Under the pieces are notes generated by a model that worked only from the letters and a program-made list of their open reading frames with translations, did not search any database and was not told the DNA's origin. The position numbers and the translations under genes are program-made. This document shows positions 11,426-23,466 of a stretch of 64,000 bases of DNA, piece after piece. This DNA comes from Chiua virens (Eukaryota; Basidiomycota; Agaricomycetes; Boletales; Boletaceae), in contig JAHNUO010000006.1 of the NCBI GenBank assembly GCA_019787685.1, forward strand, positions 1,612,001-1,676,000, read 5' to 3'. Position 1 is the first letter of the stretch. Every line of letters begins with the position of its first letter.

Positions 11426-12035
11426 CTACAATGCCAGACTTAAATATCTGTCAAGCACAATAAGTCTCGTTTCCATTCAGTAAAAGCAGTCTCGCTCACC
11501 CAGCTATCATAACGATACCTCCAAGCGGCGTTATCGGACCAAGCAACTTGTTTCTTCACGAACAGTCAATACTACTCCACAATGGCACGAGAGTCATACC
11601 GTCTCAGAACGAGTCCGAAAATGCTCCCCGAAAACAACACACCGCCCGTCAATATCGCTGGACCAGCGAAGCGATGCCCAGAGAACGTGCGGTGCAAGGA
11701 CACAAGCATCAAGCCAAGCCCATTTGCTACCTTAGCGTTCACAAGTCAGTTACAACACAATCCTGTCAAAGGTTTGCAAACCGCATAGTGCGATGCTGTT
11801 TCCCAAGCATGGAGTTCGCGAGGAGTGATTCCCGCTCGGCGTTCAAGTCCATGTGCGCCAAATGCTCCGGTGAGCATTCCAATGAAAACTACATGTCACC
11901 ATTCAGGAGTTGACACCAATAACGTGAACCTGGGGACTAACCCAGGGTGGTACCCGACCTCCATAGATATGAAGAATTGTCCCCGTCACTCAGCGTGAAG
12001 CCCAGCAACGGCATCGAGGAGCTGGCAGTTGTCAT
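11426..12035 (-). CDS. DUF423 (TMEM256/YwdK-like) small membrane protein
   Basis: A predicted 135-residue multipass membrane protein of the DUF423 family, whose biochemical role is unknown. Five exons (11942-12035, 11782-11888, 11600-11730, 11500-11553, 11426-11447) keep one frame with GT-AG introns of 46-53 nt. The conserved signature GAFGAHGLERR is present, followed by ITPRELHAWETASHYA, then RFAGPAILTGGVLFSGS and LLGPITPLGGIVMIAG in hydrophobic helices. The last exon is 22 nt and supplies the terminal YLSLAL. The protein is short but has the family's usual length. It is divergent from SPB1, with only 94 bp between the two start codons, so they probably share a promoter. Confidence 0.9.
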
Positions 12036-12129
12036 TGGGAAAGTTCGAATTGCGGTTGTGTTTATTATAATACCGACGACCCAAATAGGCGTAATCAGTT
12101 AGAATTCGTCCTGATTTATTACTTCTACC
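12036..12129. promoter_or_regulatory. Short divergent promoter between the DUF423 gene and SPB1
   Basis: 94 bp separate the two opposed ATG codons. The stretch is AT-rich in the middle (tttattataatacc) and contains no reading frame, so both 5' leaders and core promoters must be packed here or overlap coding sequence. Confidence 0.55.
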
Positions 12130-15100
12130 ATGAAGGCCCCAAAGAAAACTGGCAAAGGTCGTCTCGACAAGTACTATAAACTCGCCAAGTGCGTATAGCC
12201 TGTCACTGTTGTGTACGTCTATGACTCATATTCCCAAGAGAGCAGGGCTTCCGCGCCCGTTCAGCTTTCAAGCTTATCCAACTCAACAAGAAATATGCTT
12301 TCCTCGAATCTGCACGCTGCTGTATCGATCTCTGCGCGGCTCCGGGCGGTTGGCTCCAGGTCGCAAACAAGTACATGCCAACCAATAGCGTGATTGTTGG
12401 TGCGTCGTGGCCTCTTACCGTGTCCATTCCATATCAAACAACTTTTCATTATCCAGGCGTCGATTTGGTACCCATAAAACCGATACCAAGAGTTGTCACG
12501 TTTGCAGCAGATATCACCACGACCCACTGCCGCAATCTACTTCGAAGCGAACTCAAAGATTGGAAAGCAGATGTCGTACTCCACGATGGTGCACCCAATG
12601 TCGGCACTGCGTGGATTCAGGATGCCTATAGCCAGTCTGAACTCGTACTTATGAGTTTAAAATTGGCCGTTGAATTTCTCGCCAAAGGTGGAACCTTCGT
12701 CACTAAAGTCTTTCGAAGTGTCGACTACAACAATCTCATTTGGGTATTCAGCCAATTGTTTGCGAAAGTAGAGGCGACCAAGCCACCTTCCTCGAGGTCA
12801 GTTGGCATATAATCAAAAATCTAGTCACTTATTCACATGTACAGGAATGTTTCCGCTGAAATTTTTGTCGTTTGTCGGGAGTTTCTTGCCCCAAAACATA
12901 TCGATCCAAAATTCCTTGACCCTAAGCACGTGTTCAAGGAACTAGGCTCCGCGCTTTCTGGTCCTGATAAAGGTTCATCAGCTAATAACGCTCTAGCTAA
13001 CGTCTTCCAACCGGAGAAAAAGCGCAGAAGACGAGACGGATACGACGACGGTGACTATATCCTCTTCAGTAAAACCCCCGCGAGCGATTTTGTTCGGAGC
13101 ACGGAACCTGTTAATGTGCTCGGCCTCGCGAATAAGATTACTTTTGAAACCGAGGAAGAAAAACAGTATGGAGGCAATCTTTCGCCTTCAAGAGACCGAA
13201 CTAATTACTGTACAGGTGGTTGGAGCTTAGCATAACAACTGCAGACATTAAAACCAATTTTGAAGATCTCAAGGTACTCGGCAAAGGTGATTTCAAGACC
13301 TTGTTGAAATGGCGGATAGCCATACGAGAGGAGGTAACACTTTCTCAAAGTATCAATCTAGTTATTTATGAGTTTCCCCAAAGCTTGGGTTGGAGGATCA
13401 TGACAAAGCCTATTGCTGAGCTTACGGAGGCGGTTCGAAATCACTGAAGCGGTCAGCGAAGAACAGGTAATACAGGAAGAGGTTAGTTTTTTTGGCCATA
13501 CCCAAAGTGTCTGTTTGACTATCCAGATCAGCTCGAGAGGCGGAATGCAGAAGCGATAGCAAAAGCTAAACGTGCTCGGAGAAGGGCGAATGAGATCAAG
13601 GCCAAAACTATCCAACGAATGCAGCTACAAATGACCGCTCCTTTGGACATTGGTCTTGAACAGAACGATGCCTCGTTAAGTATAGGTCAAGATGATGTGC
13701 TTGACTTTGCTGATGCACGAAGGGAACTTCGGGGAGGTATCAGCAAAATTGCCTCAGATAATGAAATGCCCGACGACGACGACGACGACGGAACTGGAGC
13801 ATCTGAGGAAAGTGACGAAGAAAGCATCGGTTTGGAGGAAGGAAAGGAACGAAGAGTATCAGTGCTCGAAGCTGACCTCGATAGCATGTATGATGCTTAT
13901 CAAGAGAAGATGAAGGAGAGGGACGCCAAGTATCGGGTATCGGAAGCGAGGAAGAAAAGGGGCCAGCTCGAAGAATGGAGAGGCCTAAAGGGCGAGGATG
14001 ACTCCGAGGGTAGCGATGACAGCAGTGAAGCCGGTGGCTGGGAATGGCTGCAGCCAAAGACATTGGTGACGCTTCTTCAGACGAGAGCGATGATGATGAT
14101 GTCGTTCCCGGCCAGAAACGAAAACGACCCGATTCAGTTGTCAGGAAGCCCGTTGATACTCAACCGTCTTCTCGTGCTGCCCAAGTCTGGTTCAGCCAAG
14201 ACATATTCAAAGATGTGGCAGAATCAGATGGGGACGACGAACAAGAAGACGCAGAGATGATTTCGAACTCAGGTGAAAGCCAACAGAACGACCAGGAGGA
14301 CAAGGTATTCCACTATCTTCTATCGCATCTCTTTTCTGACGAGGACAAGTCCGAGGAGAATGATTTCGAGATTGTCCCCGGCGAATCACGGGACGATCCT
14401 GACATGTGGGACGTGGAGGACGAAAATGTGGATCAAGCAAAACAGGCTTACATCCAGAGTGCGGCTTCCAACTTTATAGACTGTATTATGGCTGATCGAT
14501 CTCTTCCCACAGAACACGGTCTGACGACCGCTGAAGCCGTCACTCTCGCACAACAGCTGATCAATCGCAGAACAACCAAAACCCAACTCCTGAACGACGG
14601 ATTCAATCGCTATTCACTTAATGATAAGGACGGCCTCCCTTCATGGTTCCTCGACGATGAGGCGCGGCATTACAAGCACAATATTCCTGTCACAAAGGAG
14701 GCTGTTGCTATCCTGCGGGCAAGACAGCGTGCGCTTGATTCTCGCCCGATCAAAAAGATCGCGGAAGCCAAGGGTCGGAAGAAATTGCGGGCGGCTCAGC
14801 GCCTCGAAAAGGCAATGAAGAAGGCTGAAGGCGTGAATGCAACAGCGGACATGTCCGAACGGGAAAAGGCGCAGCAGATCGAGAAACCTAATGCGGAAAG
14901 GTGCCGCCAAGGGCAAGAAGAAAGAAGTCAAGGTGGTAGTTGCAAAAGGTGCTCACAAAGGTATCAAAGGACGGCCAAAGGGTGTTAAAGGTCGTTACAC
15001 TATGGTAGACGCGAGGATGAAAAAAGAGGTAGGAACTTTGCAACCGATTAGTCTCCAAATCTGACTTGGGTATTCTAGGTACGAGCCCAAAAGCGCAAAG

Positions 15101-15135
15101 AGAAGGCGGAACGAAAAGGCGGAGGACGTAGATAG
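12130..15135 (+). CDS. SPB1: Spb1 rRNA 2'-O-methyltransferase (60S biogenesis)
   Basis: Nucleolar AdoMet-dependent methyltransferase of 27S pre-rRNA, needed for 60S assembly. The N-terminal FtsJ/RrmJ domain begins [19 protein letters not shown] and has the SAM loop [26 protein letters not shown] and FVTKVFRS. The middle has [20 protein letters not shown]. The acidic DUF3381 region follows, and the basic C-terminus carries [14 protein letters not shown] and MVDARMKKE. Exons are 12130-12188, 12239-12399, 12457-12796, 12845-13165, 13216-13333, 13384-13481, 13532-15028 and 15079-15135. Four one-base length anomalies break the frame (near 13409, 13434, 14046 and 14887). Allowing for them gives 882 residues, and homology continues on both sides, so I treat them as probable sequence errors. 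Confidence 0.93.
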
Positions 15136-15229
15136 CTTAAAAGGCTGTCGCTCATAGCATGGCATACACCATACAGTACTATTCGCCAAGTACAATAACC
15201 TCCCATCAAATTTTGTCATCTGCCACAGC

Positions 15230-15580
15230 TTCTTCGTGTTTGATCCAGCGATCAACCCCCGGGCCTCGTCGTAATCCCCTCCGATCTCTCCTTCCCAACC
15301 AACTCTATAAGATATCTCATGACCTTGGCATCTTCCGTGAGGTCCACACCGGTCATGTCTGGCACGAAGAAGTACGTCACCCGCACTCCAGTGACACCAC
15401 GTAGCAGTAATATTGAACGTCCATCTTCATATTTTAGGGCAGTGTCAGCTGAGATTCATGCAAGCAACACAAAGCTCACTCAGTGTCGTTTTCCGAGGTC
15501 ACGGTGGATCGGCGTGAACGCTTGTGTCGACTGCAGCGCCAGTCTTCCCGATGGACTGCAGAAAGACTGCGATGGAAAGG
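15230..15580 (-). pseudogene. C-terminal relic of a Git1-like permease (copy C)
   Basis: The minus strand here matches the 3' end of the two longer permease copies in this window. It includes the tail RGLIAGSNT, the last membrane helix YFFVPDMTGVDL in degraded form, and the exon/intron pattern up to the region coding for the extracellular loop. It is much shorter than copy B, lacks all upstream transmembrane exons, and has internal deletions next to base 15405. It lies directly after SPB1. It is best read as a truncated duplicate. Confidence 0.75.
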
Positions 15581-16339
15581 TACCCGTGATTTGGGACCAA
15601 TTAGCATCCTCAGGCTAAGGGGCGAGCTGGTGTAAACTTCGTCCGGGTTATTTATACTGAAAACTGGTATAAAAACAAAGTCATTCGAACTCGTGCCAAC
15701 TCGAAATGTGAACAGCATATGTAGAACTCGAATAGGTGAATACATCTGCATCAGTACATGATTCAAGCTCCTGGTTTAGTATAAAGGAGCCTCTGTGACG
15801 TTGATCAACAGACATCGAGTTTGCATTCAGTATATATAACGACTGCTTATTGGTAGACCCCAACCCGCACGATCTGGGGCTACTCAACGGAAGTCGCTTA
15901 CAACAGACGACACGTACGGGTCCGAGGAGCATGCTATCATTTCCCCAAGTAACCCATCCTTACTTTATCCTTGTTTCGCAACTCAAATGACACTGCACTA
16001 AGTCGATCGCATGCCGCGAGGAAACGTTTCCAACTTGGTTCTTCGGTAGTGCCATTAAATTTCACCTATCTGTAGTTCAGCCTACAAGCTTTGAGTAAGC
16101 AGAAGACTGACCTGGCAAAGATCTACTTTTTGAGTACTTTGAAGATCCATTATGCTCTCACTACAGACATCTACCTAAATTATCCGTGTGGCCATCGTTC
16201 GAACTCGTTGACACGGAAATCGGACTATTACTTTGCTTCAGATTCAAGTGATCGTGGAGGTAATATGCCCGTCCATCACAGTTAAATGTCGATGGTGGAT
16301 CGAGCTGATGTATATCGGCCGAACTATTGAATAGAATGT
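15581..16339. other. Unannotated interval between permease relic C and SLS1
   Basis: Nothing supportable was seen. It is probably the 3' flank of SLS1 and decayed duplicate sequence upstream of relic C. No convincing exon chain on either strand. Confidence 0.4.
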
Positions 16340-18643
16340 TTAGTGTTTGAATCGCGATGGCGTGGAACGAGCATACAAATCCCGAAGTTTATCGACGTAC
16401 TCCCGAAGGACCTGTGGCTGCTCGTTCAAAGTAACATCATTCCAATCATAGGTGCAAAACTGCACGTCCATTGGGCTGTGTAGCAAGATGTCAGAAAAAA
16501 AAAGCGACCCCCACAAGTGGCACACTAACCGGTCCGGCAACATTAAGTTGACGTAAGTTTGCCTTCCCACTTGATAACTCGTGTCCCATCCATTTAACAT
16601 TTCGGGTAGGCTTTCCGGGTGAGACAAATTCATCTGTGCGTCTTGAATCGACTCATCGGGCGATGATGTTTTCTCAAGCTTTGGTGCGTTCTCAAAGTCT
16701 TCCTTTGCTTGGGTGCTTTCGGATGAACGTCCAGAAAGGATCATTTCAAACTTCAAAACGTGTTGAGTTAATTTTGAACCCTGATCGAATATCTGTGGTA
16801 ACGTCCGGTAGATCAGCCGGTGTAAATGTCTTCGTTTACTAATTTTGATCGTCGTCATGACTGGTGGAGCACTGCACGGATGTCAATGTCAGCAGCTCAG
16901 GAAAAACCTAGTGTACGGACCTCGGAACAAATGTCAACGGTTTGCCAGAGATTTTGACCCATTTGAGGACATCCAGAAGAGGTACATTACCCCTTAACGG
17001 AGGAAATATTGTCCCTGTTGAGCTATCGCCCGATGACATCAAGATATGGCCTAACCTGGACATTCTTCAGCACAGATCTTCGATCAAGGAATGTACACAC
17101 GTAGCCGTGATAGATCTCTGACGATACGAGTCGTCGGGGAAGGTCGGACAGACGAGTCGGGTGAGCTGTGCTCTGCTCCTGGGACAGAGTCAGCTATGCG
17201 CGTAGCCTCTCCAACATACTCACTGGTTCAAGTCCAACAGGCGATGCGGATTATCAACTAAACCACCAGTGGCATCTATATTTTCGTACGAGTCGACCCC
17301 CAACCATTCCGCGACTCGACGCAGTCGAAATGTACCACCAGTGTGCATGGTCCATGGAAACGAGCCAGGTATGACAAAGGGAAATACCGAATATCTGGGC
17401 AGCTCAGAGAGCTTGATAGGGGAATCCCTTGCCTTTCCAGGTGCATCATAACAAACAGTGGACGGACGTGCTCCAGCCTAGAAACCCAATGTATTTAGAA
17501 CACCCATGCGAAGGACAACATACAGACCTCCAGTGATGGGCGAAGCACCAAACGTTTAGCAGCAGCGATGTCGCTGGGATCTTTGGCGCATATACGAACC
17601 TGTAAGACAAAAAGCATAGTCTCCTGAACGGTGGCTTGAGATTATAATCGAAAATACCGACCTTGCCTCTGTTGCCATGATTTTCAACATAGGCACCAGC
17701 TAAGCGTGATATGCGCTGCAGCATGTCCGGCTGAACAGGACGTCCAGTTGGAAGTTCGAATATCTCATCAATTATACTCTGAGACGCGCAAGTTTAAAGG
17801 TCGGCAGATATATCAGGATAGTAAACGTACCTTCTTCAACGAACTGATATACTCGCTTAATCCCTTCAGAGAGCCCCGTAAGCCTTCAACACGAAGTGCG
17901 AGGGGGCTGGCGGTCAGCGAAATATGGACGTTATATTGCATCGACAGCTGCAGAAGATCGGCCCCGTCTTTTTGAGATACATGAGTGCGACGTCGCGAAA
18001 AAAAAAACTCATACCTTTCCCCATCATTAAAAATAATTGAGCGGGCGAGACAGTGAATGCTACAGCGCAATCCATTGGAAGTGGACAATATATGTGAAGG
18101 GAAAGACTGACATTTGACCAATACTTCAGTCGTGTCTCGCTGCTTCCTCTCTATCTCTTTCAAAGATGGCCAACCCCATGCCTTTTCTATTATTGATTCT
18201 GCATATTCAGTCTTCCGACGTCGGACGCGAGTCCAGATTGGATCGAGCTTGTAGAGCTCTGCGAAACGGCGGAGTTGATCCTTACTAAAAGACCGACAAA
18301 GGCTCTCCAGCAAATTCGTGTACTCTGCGGCATATTGAGGTGAGTCTGGCCGGGAGAAACTCTGAGGTTTATAGCGTCCAACATCGTCCAAGGTCGGCTC
18401 CAAGTCGGCTGTTCTCACGGATGAAAGGTAACGATCAAGCCGAGTAGGGTCCAGAGGATTTCTGATGGTGGAGGATTCATTGCAAGAGTCACTCCAAGTT
18501 CCCGCTCGCGTGCCGCCATTCGAACCGGAAGAAGTCACGGCGGAGAGAGCGGATTGAGAGTAGTAAGCTTTGGCGCGACGGGATATGAGACACCGACAAC
18601 GCCAAAGACGCGCCGCATTAGACCGGAAAACTTGCGTGGTCAT
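16340..18643 (-). CDS. SLS1: SLS1-like mitochondrial protein (translation/RNA, KH-like)
   Basis: Predicted mitochondrial inner-membrane-associated protein of the Sls1 family, which in yeast links mitochondrial transcription with translation. The start MTTQVFRSNAARLWRCRC is a basic, amphipathic presequence. The first long exon has FAELYKLDPIWTRVRRRK and IEKAWGWPSLKEIER, then KDGADLLQLSMQYNVHIS and LRVEGLRGSLKGLSEYIS of the KH-like core. Further exons cover about 17446-17724 (MLQRISRLAGAYVENHG), 17230-17450 (ELPRYSVFPFVIPGSFPW) and 16340-16858, which ends with a basic-rich helical tail. Introns are short GT-AG; the exact junctions between 16860 and 17230 were not fully traced. The gene sits between permease relic C and copy A. 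Confidence 0.8.
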
Positions 18644-18696
18644 CCTCAGTGGTGAAAACTTGGGTAGCGCGAAAACTAATAAGTCATGGAATCTTG

Positions 18697-18702
18697 CACG
18701 TG
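18697..18702. promoter_or_regulatory. CACGTG core in context GTCACGTGC, upstream of SLS1
   Basis: An E-box about 54 bp upstream of the SLS1 start, on the minus strand reading GTCACGTGC. It is similar to the palindrome at 11390 and to the site upstream of permease copy B. A regulatory role is inferred. Confidence 0.35.
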
Positions 18703-18736
18703 ACTAGAACTTAACATATGCCTCTCTACTATTGCT

Positions 18737-21134
18737 CTAAGCCTTCTCCTCCGAAACCGCCTCCATACTCGCACTGGAGCCAGTGATCAATCCCTTGTCG
18801 TCGTCCTCTCCGACTTCGCCTTCCCAGCCATTCTCCCTAAGGTATTCCATAAATTTCGCATCTTCATCCGCGAGGTTGACGCCAGTCATATCAGGCACGA
18901 AGAAGTATGTCAGCACAACCCCGATAGCACCGCAGATAGCAGCAACAATAAATGTCCAGCTGCACCAATTACAATCAGCTAGGCTTCGTGCAGATAGAAT
19001 AAACGAAACCCGTACGGTTTTCCAAAATGAATTTGGATTGGTGTGAACACCTGGGTGCCAATTGCACCGCCTGTCTTCCCGAAAGCTGCAGACAGGCCAT
19101 AGCAGGTCCCGCTAACAATTGTTTTTAAATATCTTAGCGATCAATATATATATGATAGCCTACCGTACGGGGGTAGCATACGACCTGTGCAAAATTCGTT
19201 TGAGTTTGAAACAGAACAGAAGAACACACATACTCAGAGCTCGTCACGATCGTCATGTCACCCGGGCCCTGCTCTCGCATTAGCACCCAACACAAAGTCT
19301 GGAATGTCACATGTCACGCACCAAGTTACCGACTGTCGCCAGCAACGCATACCTAGACATGAGTCTGCTCAGGTATCCTTCCGCGATTGGTTTTGTTTGC
19401 TCACATAACAACGAAGAGAGGTACGATCGATGTAATCTTATCATACGCAAGACCAATGGCAAGACCCTATGAAACGATTGGTTCATAACATGCAACACGC
19501 TGGGGAAGAAACAAACTTACAATTGCTATGTAGCCAGCGAATCCCAACATCATCTAGAAACATGGTCGGATTAATACACAGAACGGTGGCGTTGATTCCA
19601 ACCCTCACCGAATATTTTCTCCCAATCCGGTTGCAGAGCCAGGCACCAATTAGGACGCCAATTAAGGGGATCGTTTGAAGTAAAAGTTGCCATTCCGCAG
19701 TCTTCAAGAGACTACCGCCAGGGACTACACTGGCGATAATTGCACCGGAGAATATATAATTTGGGAAGGTAACCTAAGTTGCGTGCAGACATTGAACACA
19801 TCAGCCCGTTTCAAGAACTTGAACATTGGACACTTACGAAATCATAAAGGAACCTGTTGAAATGTCAGATAAGTTAGACGACATTGTATGGACATAATAT
19901 TCAGGCTCGAATCCGCACCATGTTCCACAGGTACCGATGAGGGAACGCCAATAACGTTTCAGTACGAGCCAGTAGGGAACACGGCCTGGAAAAGGGTTTA
20001 GCAGCGTTCTCCACGTTCTCAAACAGACAAATCATTACGCTTTATAGCGCTCTTCCGATAAAGTTTGGAGCTTAGCATTCGCATGCGGAAATAGAACACG
20101 GTTAACGGCAACAGGATACCGAAACCGAATGAAACGCGCCAAACGACCTCGAGATGCTCTTCACCAGCAGCGCAGAGTATGATCAAGAACACGGAAAGAG
20201 CCACCGGGCCACCGAACTGATTCAGGGGTACGTAGTTTAATAATTGGGGAAAGCCCGACGAATACAGTGATTTACCGCAAGGACGAAATTTGTAACCATG
20301 ATCACGACTGTGAGTGAGATGAACATGAGAAGAGGAGGCGGAGGCGGAGGAGGAAATGAAAAAACCTGGACCACGAGCCTGGATCGAGGTTTCATTCGCT
20401 GCTTCGCTCGCGCTGGTCGTTGAGGCGGGGTATTCTCCACCGACACCCTGTTATCGTCAATGACAGAGACAAGCACCCGAGCGCGAGTGGCTTACAACTC
20501 CAACGATCCCTCGTGCAATTGTCAGGAACCAAAAGAGACCGAGCGGACTTCCGTCAGCACCGTAGGCGGCGGTTGAGAGAGTGGCACCAAGAACAATGAG
20601 CAGAGTAGTGACTACAAGGGCAGCCTTCCGGCCGATTCGGTCACAAATTAAGCCAACTGATATTTGACCAATAACAGCGCCTGATTTCATATTTCAGTCA
20701 GTCTCGTTCCAATGATAGCACTCGCTCACGTATACTGACCAACAAGAAGAGCAGTTGACACTTGGGTAGAGACGATCGATGTGTATTCATTAGGATAGAG
20801 TATTGCGAAGATGACCTAGAGGGGTCGATCTAAAAGTGGCGGCGAATAGATTAAAGGCGACATACGTTTGTCATGGTCATTAAGCTTTCTTGATCTAGAA
20901 CCCAGGTATCTAGTAAGTTAATGTAATAATGCGGACCACATACTTACATCCATCACTAACCAAGCCGAACCCAGCTGCGAGGATGGTATATGAGATGCTG
21001 GTCGACTCTTTTTTTCCATCGAGTTCATGAGCCGTTTCTCTGACATTGGATTCATGAGCCTCGTCGACAGAAATGTCTCCGGAACCATTGCTGTGGTCCT
21101 CCCTGGAGAAGCCGACGTTTTTCTCGACCGACAT
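18737..21134 (-). CDS. Git1-like glycerophosphodiester/phosphate MFS permease, copy A
   Basis: Plasma-membrane proton symporter of the MFS sugar/phosphate type, closest in motif content to Git1 glycerophosphoinositol permeases. The N-terminus MSVEKNVGFSREDHSNGSGD is polar. Helices follow with ILAAGFGLVSDG, GLICDRIGRKAALVVTTLL (the cytoplasmic signature GxxxDRxGRK), GLFWFLTIARGIVGVG, FGGPVALSVFLIILCAAG, LLQTIPLIGVLIGAWLCNR with IGRK repeated, and a C-terminal acidic tail DDKGLITGSSASMEAVSEE. Many short exons are separated by about 50-nt introns. No frame break was seen. The true substrate (GroPIns, GroPCho or phosphate) cannot be told from sequence. It is the best preserved of four related copies. 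Confidence 0.85.
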
Positions 21135-21787
21135 GGTGTATGGTGTAGGGGCGCGGACTTCAGACCTATGGAAGGCTGACGACGAGATAGCAAGGGAACC
21201 GCCCGACTGGTTTTATATGAGGACCCAAGGTCGCATGATGGGAAATGCTGATATCAGGGAGTGATGAATAGGTACCCGCCTTGGAATTAGAACTCATGCC
21301 CTAAGGCACGTTGGTCACAGTGGTATTGACCAAGACCGCTTGTACATTGGCGAGAGAGAAACTGGTTTAAGAAAAAGTAACCCAAACTCGAAAGCTGTCA
21401 AGGTATATACAGTACAAGTTCTCATGCCATATGCCCGGCCTTGCTTCAAGGTAGTCTTTCATGAGACCGAATCGGATGGAAGTCTATAAAAACCCCAAAT
21501 TTCACATATTGGATAGTGCATGGAGCATCGTGGTGTAGCAAGATTGTGGCGATCATCAAAGAAGTGGGACGGAACCGAGTTGTCTATTCTAGTAGTACGA
21601 GTATGCGAGCACGAATAGAATTTTGTCTTTGTACGAGTGGCTGTGTCTCGACATCGCTCTCTCTTCCGTTCCCTCGCCAGTCAGCTCACCAGCCGCGCAC
21701 CGACCTCTTCCGTTCTTTTCGCGCGACAGCATCCGCATTACCACTCCTTAGTCTGACCCCTACAGAACACCCTCTTTCGTTTAAGAC
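21135..21787. other. Interval between permease copy A and the retrotransposon gag
   Basis: No gene. It should contain the promoter of permease copy A (a CACGTT half-site occurs near 21306) and the 5' terminal region of the retrotransposon. An 11-bp string tcgctctctct at 21654-21664 recurs at 26684-26694 beyond the element's last ORF and may mark a terminal repeat. Confidence 0.4.
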
Positions 21788-23466
21788 ATGGATCAGGCCA
21801 TCCCGAATCAGCCAGAGGACCCCCTCCAGCACCCAGATTTCGATCCCGGTTTCGCCGCCCTCGTCGAACTCACCATGGAGACACAACGGATCGACCATGA
21901 ACAAGCCATAGCATTCCTTGGGGAACGCTGGGCCGAGACCGGACTCGGAGGCATACGCCCAGTACCCAGACCAAACAGAGATCCAGGAGGAGATGGGGGT
22001 GCACTCCAGCAACCCGACCATGACCCACCGAACCCACCTAGACGAGAGCCCCCTATGGGAAACCAAGCCCAAGAAGTGCAGCCTGCAGACCCAGTCCCAG
22101 CGGGCGCGCAACCCATCATGTTTGACCCAGACGCGCGCATAGCCACCACCCTCACTGCGAGGCCAGCAGACTATGCAATCAAACGCATAGAGGCTCGCAA
22201 ACACGTTCCCATGTGGTACTTCACTAGGGAAGGACTTCGCGAGGCTGCCCGCACGGTTAGACAGACTGACGAGAATGACACCCTTGCAATCACCAAAGCC
22301 GAAGAAGGCCAGGTCACTGTGCGATCAGCTGGCTCCCTCTCAGCCTCTAAGAACGCCAAACTCGACCATCAACTCTCATATAGCGAATTTATGTATGCTA
22401 AAAACCTTTTCCTCACGGCCATTGACAACGCGAAATGGGGTAACGACACCGTAGACTCGTTTAACTGGTTTTTCCACAACTTGGACAACCATCCCATGCG
22501 GGAGGAAAGCGAACGAGGAGAAAAAGCACTCCTGCTCTATGCATCCAGAGCCCGTGCAGATTGGCACGATAAATTAGCACTATGCAAAGCATACAACATC
22601 GCTACCATAAATGAGGATCTCCTCACCAAAATAGCACGCGAACTAGACTCCAGGGAAGTCAGAGCCAATCTCGAACAGGTACGCAAATATTCCCCAACTC
22701 ATTCACAAATCTGACCCTTGCCTTCACATATTCCCGAATCACCAAAAATCCCTTTTACTTCGACGCACCCAACCGCTAAAACCCAAACAACCCCGCTGCT
22801 GCCCCGCTGCTACCATCGCTTTCATACGCCATTCATATCCGCTAATCCTGCCACCCCTGCTGCTGCTACTGTGACTATCGTCCCCAATGATCCCCACTGC
22901 TGCACCCTTTCATCGCTGCTGCTACTGTCCTACTTGCCCAGCTGGATCAGGCACGATTCAACTGTTTCCAACCTGTTGACTCCCGTGACCGAGGACGCCA
23001 ACTCACCCGAGATACACTGGCACATCGGAGACCATCGAGGTCGGCCTCTCCCCGTTTCACCCAGACAAGGGGCCCACGCCCAGTGCGATACAGATCACAG
23101 TCTAAAGAGAAATCACCACGACGCAGCTGGAGCTACGAAAACAAGAAACTCGGACGCCGTCCCTTTCGTAACACCAAGACCACCCCAGTCTGTCCGAAAT
23201 GCCTCGGGAGACACGAGGATCACCCTGATCGCCCCGTCTGCAATGCCTCCTCTCTATGGGACAACTCAGGCCCTACCCACTGTACTCGTGACCAGCAAGG
23301 GCGTCTACTCAACAAGAGTGGGCGCACCCTCTGCTGGGACTTCCAACGTCCCCGCGGATGCTCCAGTCCAGGGCACAAACATGAATGCTCGGGTTGCGGA
23401 GACCCCAACCATGGAGCACAGGAGTGTCCACATCGCCAACACCCTGCTAGTTCGTCTGCGAAGTAG
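21788..23466 (+). CDS. Retrotransposon ORF1 (gag-like, zinc-knuckle-like C-terminus)
   Basis: The start is MDQAIPNQPEDPLQHPDFDP. The N-terminal half is acidic and proline rich. A helical region follows (LSYSEFMYAKNLFLTAIDNA, then FNWFFHNLDNHPMREE), of a kind common in Agaricomycete DIRS-type gag proteins. The first frame stops at 22712-22714. The C-terminal part is in another frame and contains cysteine/histidine clusters VCPKCLGRHEDHPDRPVC and LCWDFQRPRGCSSPGH, then CSGCGDPNHGAQEC, before a stop at 23464-23466. An intron from about 22680 (GTACGC) to about 22939 (CCCAG) would join EQ to LDQARFNCF in frame. That splice is inferred, not shown. Function: nucleic-acid binding and particle formation. 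Confidence 0.65.

Noticed and set aside
13430..13445. B-box-like string ggttcgaaatc
   Set aside because: It lies inside SPB1 coding sequence; no cloverleaf can be drawn.
12130..15135. SPB1 as a pseudogene
   Set aside because: Four breaks are all one base at short runs, other essential genes nearby show the same, and coding sequence is otherwise well conserved.
15581..16339. Additional permease exons between relic C and SLS1
   Set aside because: No homology to copies A and B was visible beyond about 15580.
17221..17245. B-box-like string ggttcaagtcc suggesting a tRNA
   Set aside because: It lies inside an SLS1 exon (DLNQ) with no A box or acceptor stem.
21686..22204. 172-residue minus-strand ORF
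   Set aside because: It is antisense to the gag start; GC-skewed shadow frame.
22718..23380. Long N-terminal part of the retrotransposon pol open frame
   Set aside because: It covers the inferred gag intron and the gag Cys-rich frame, and has no RT-like content before about 23382.
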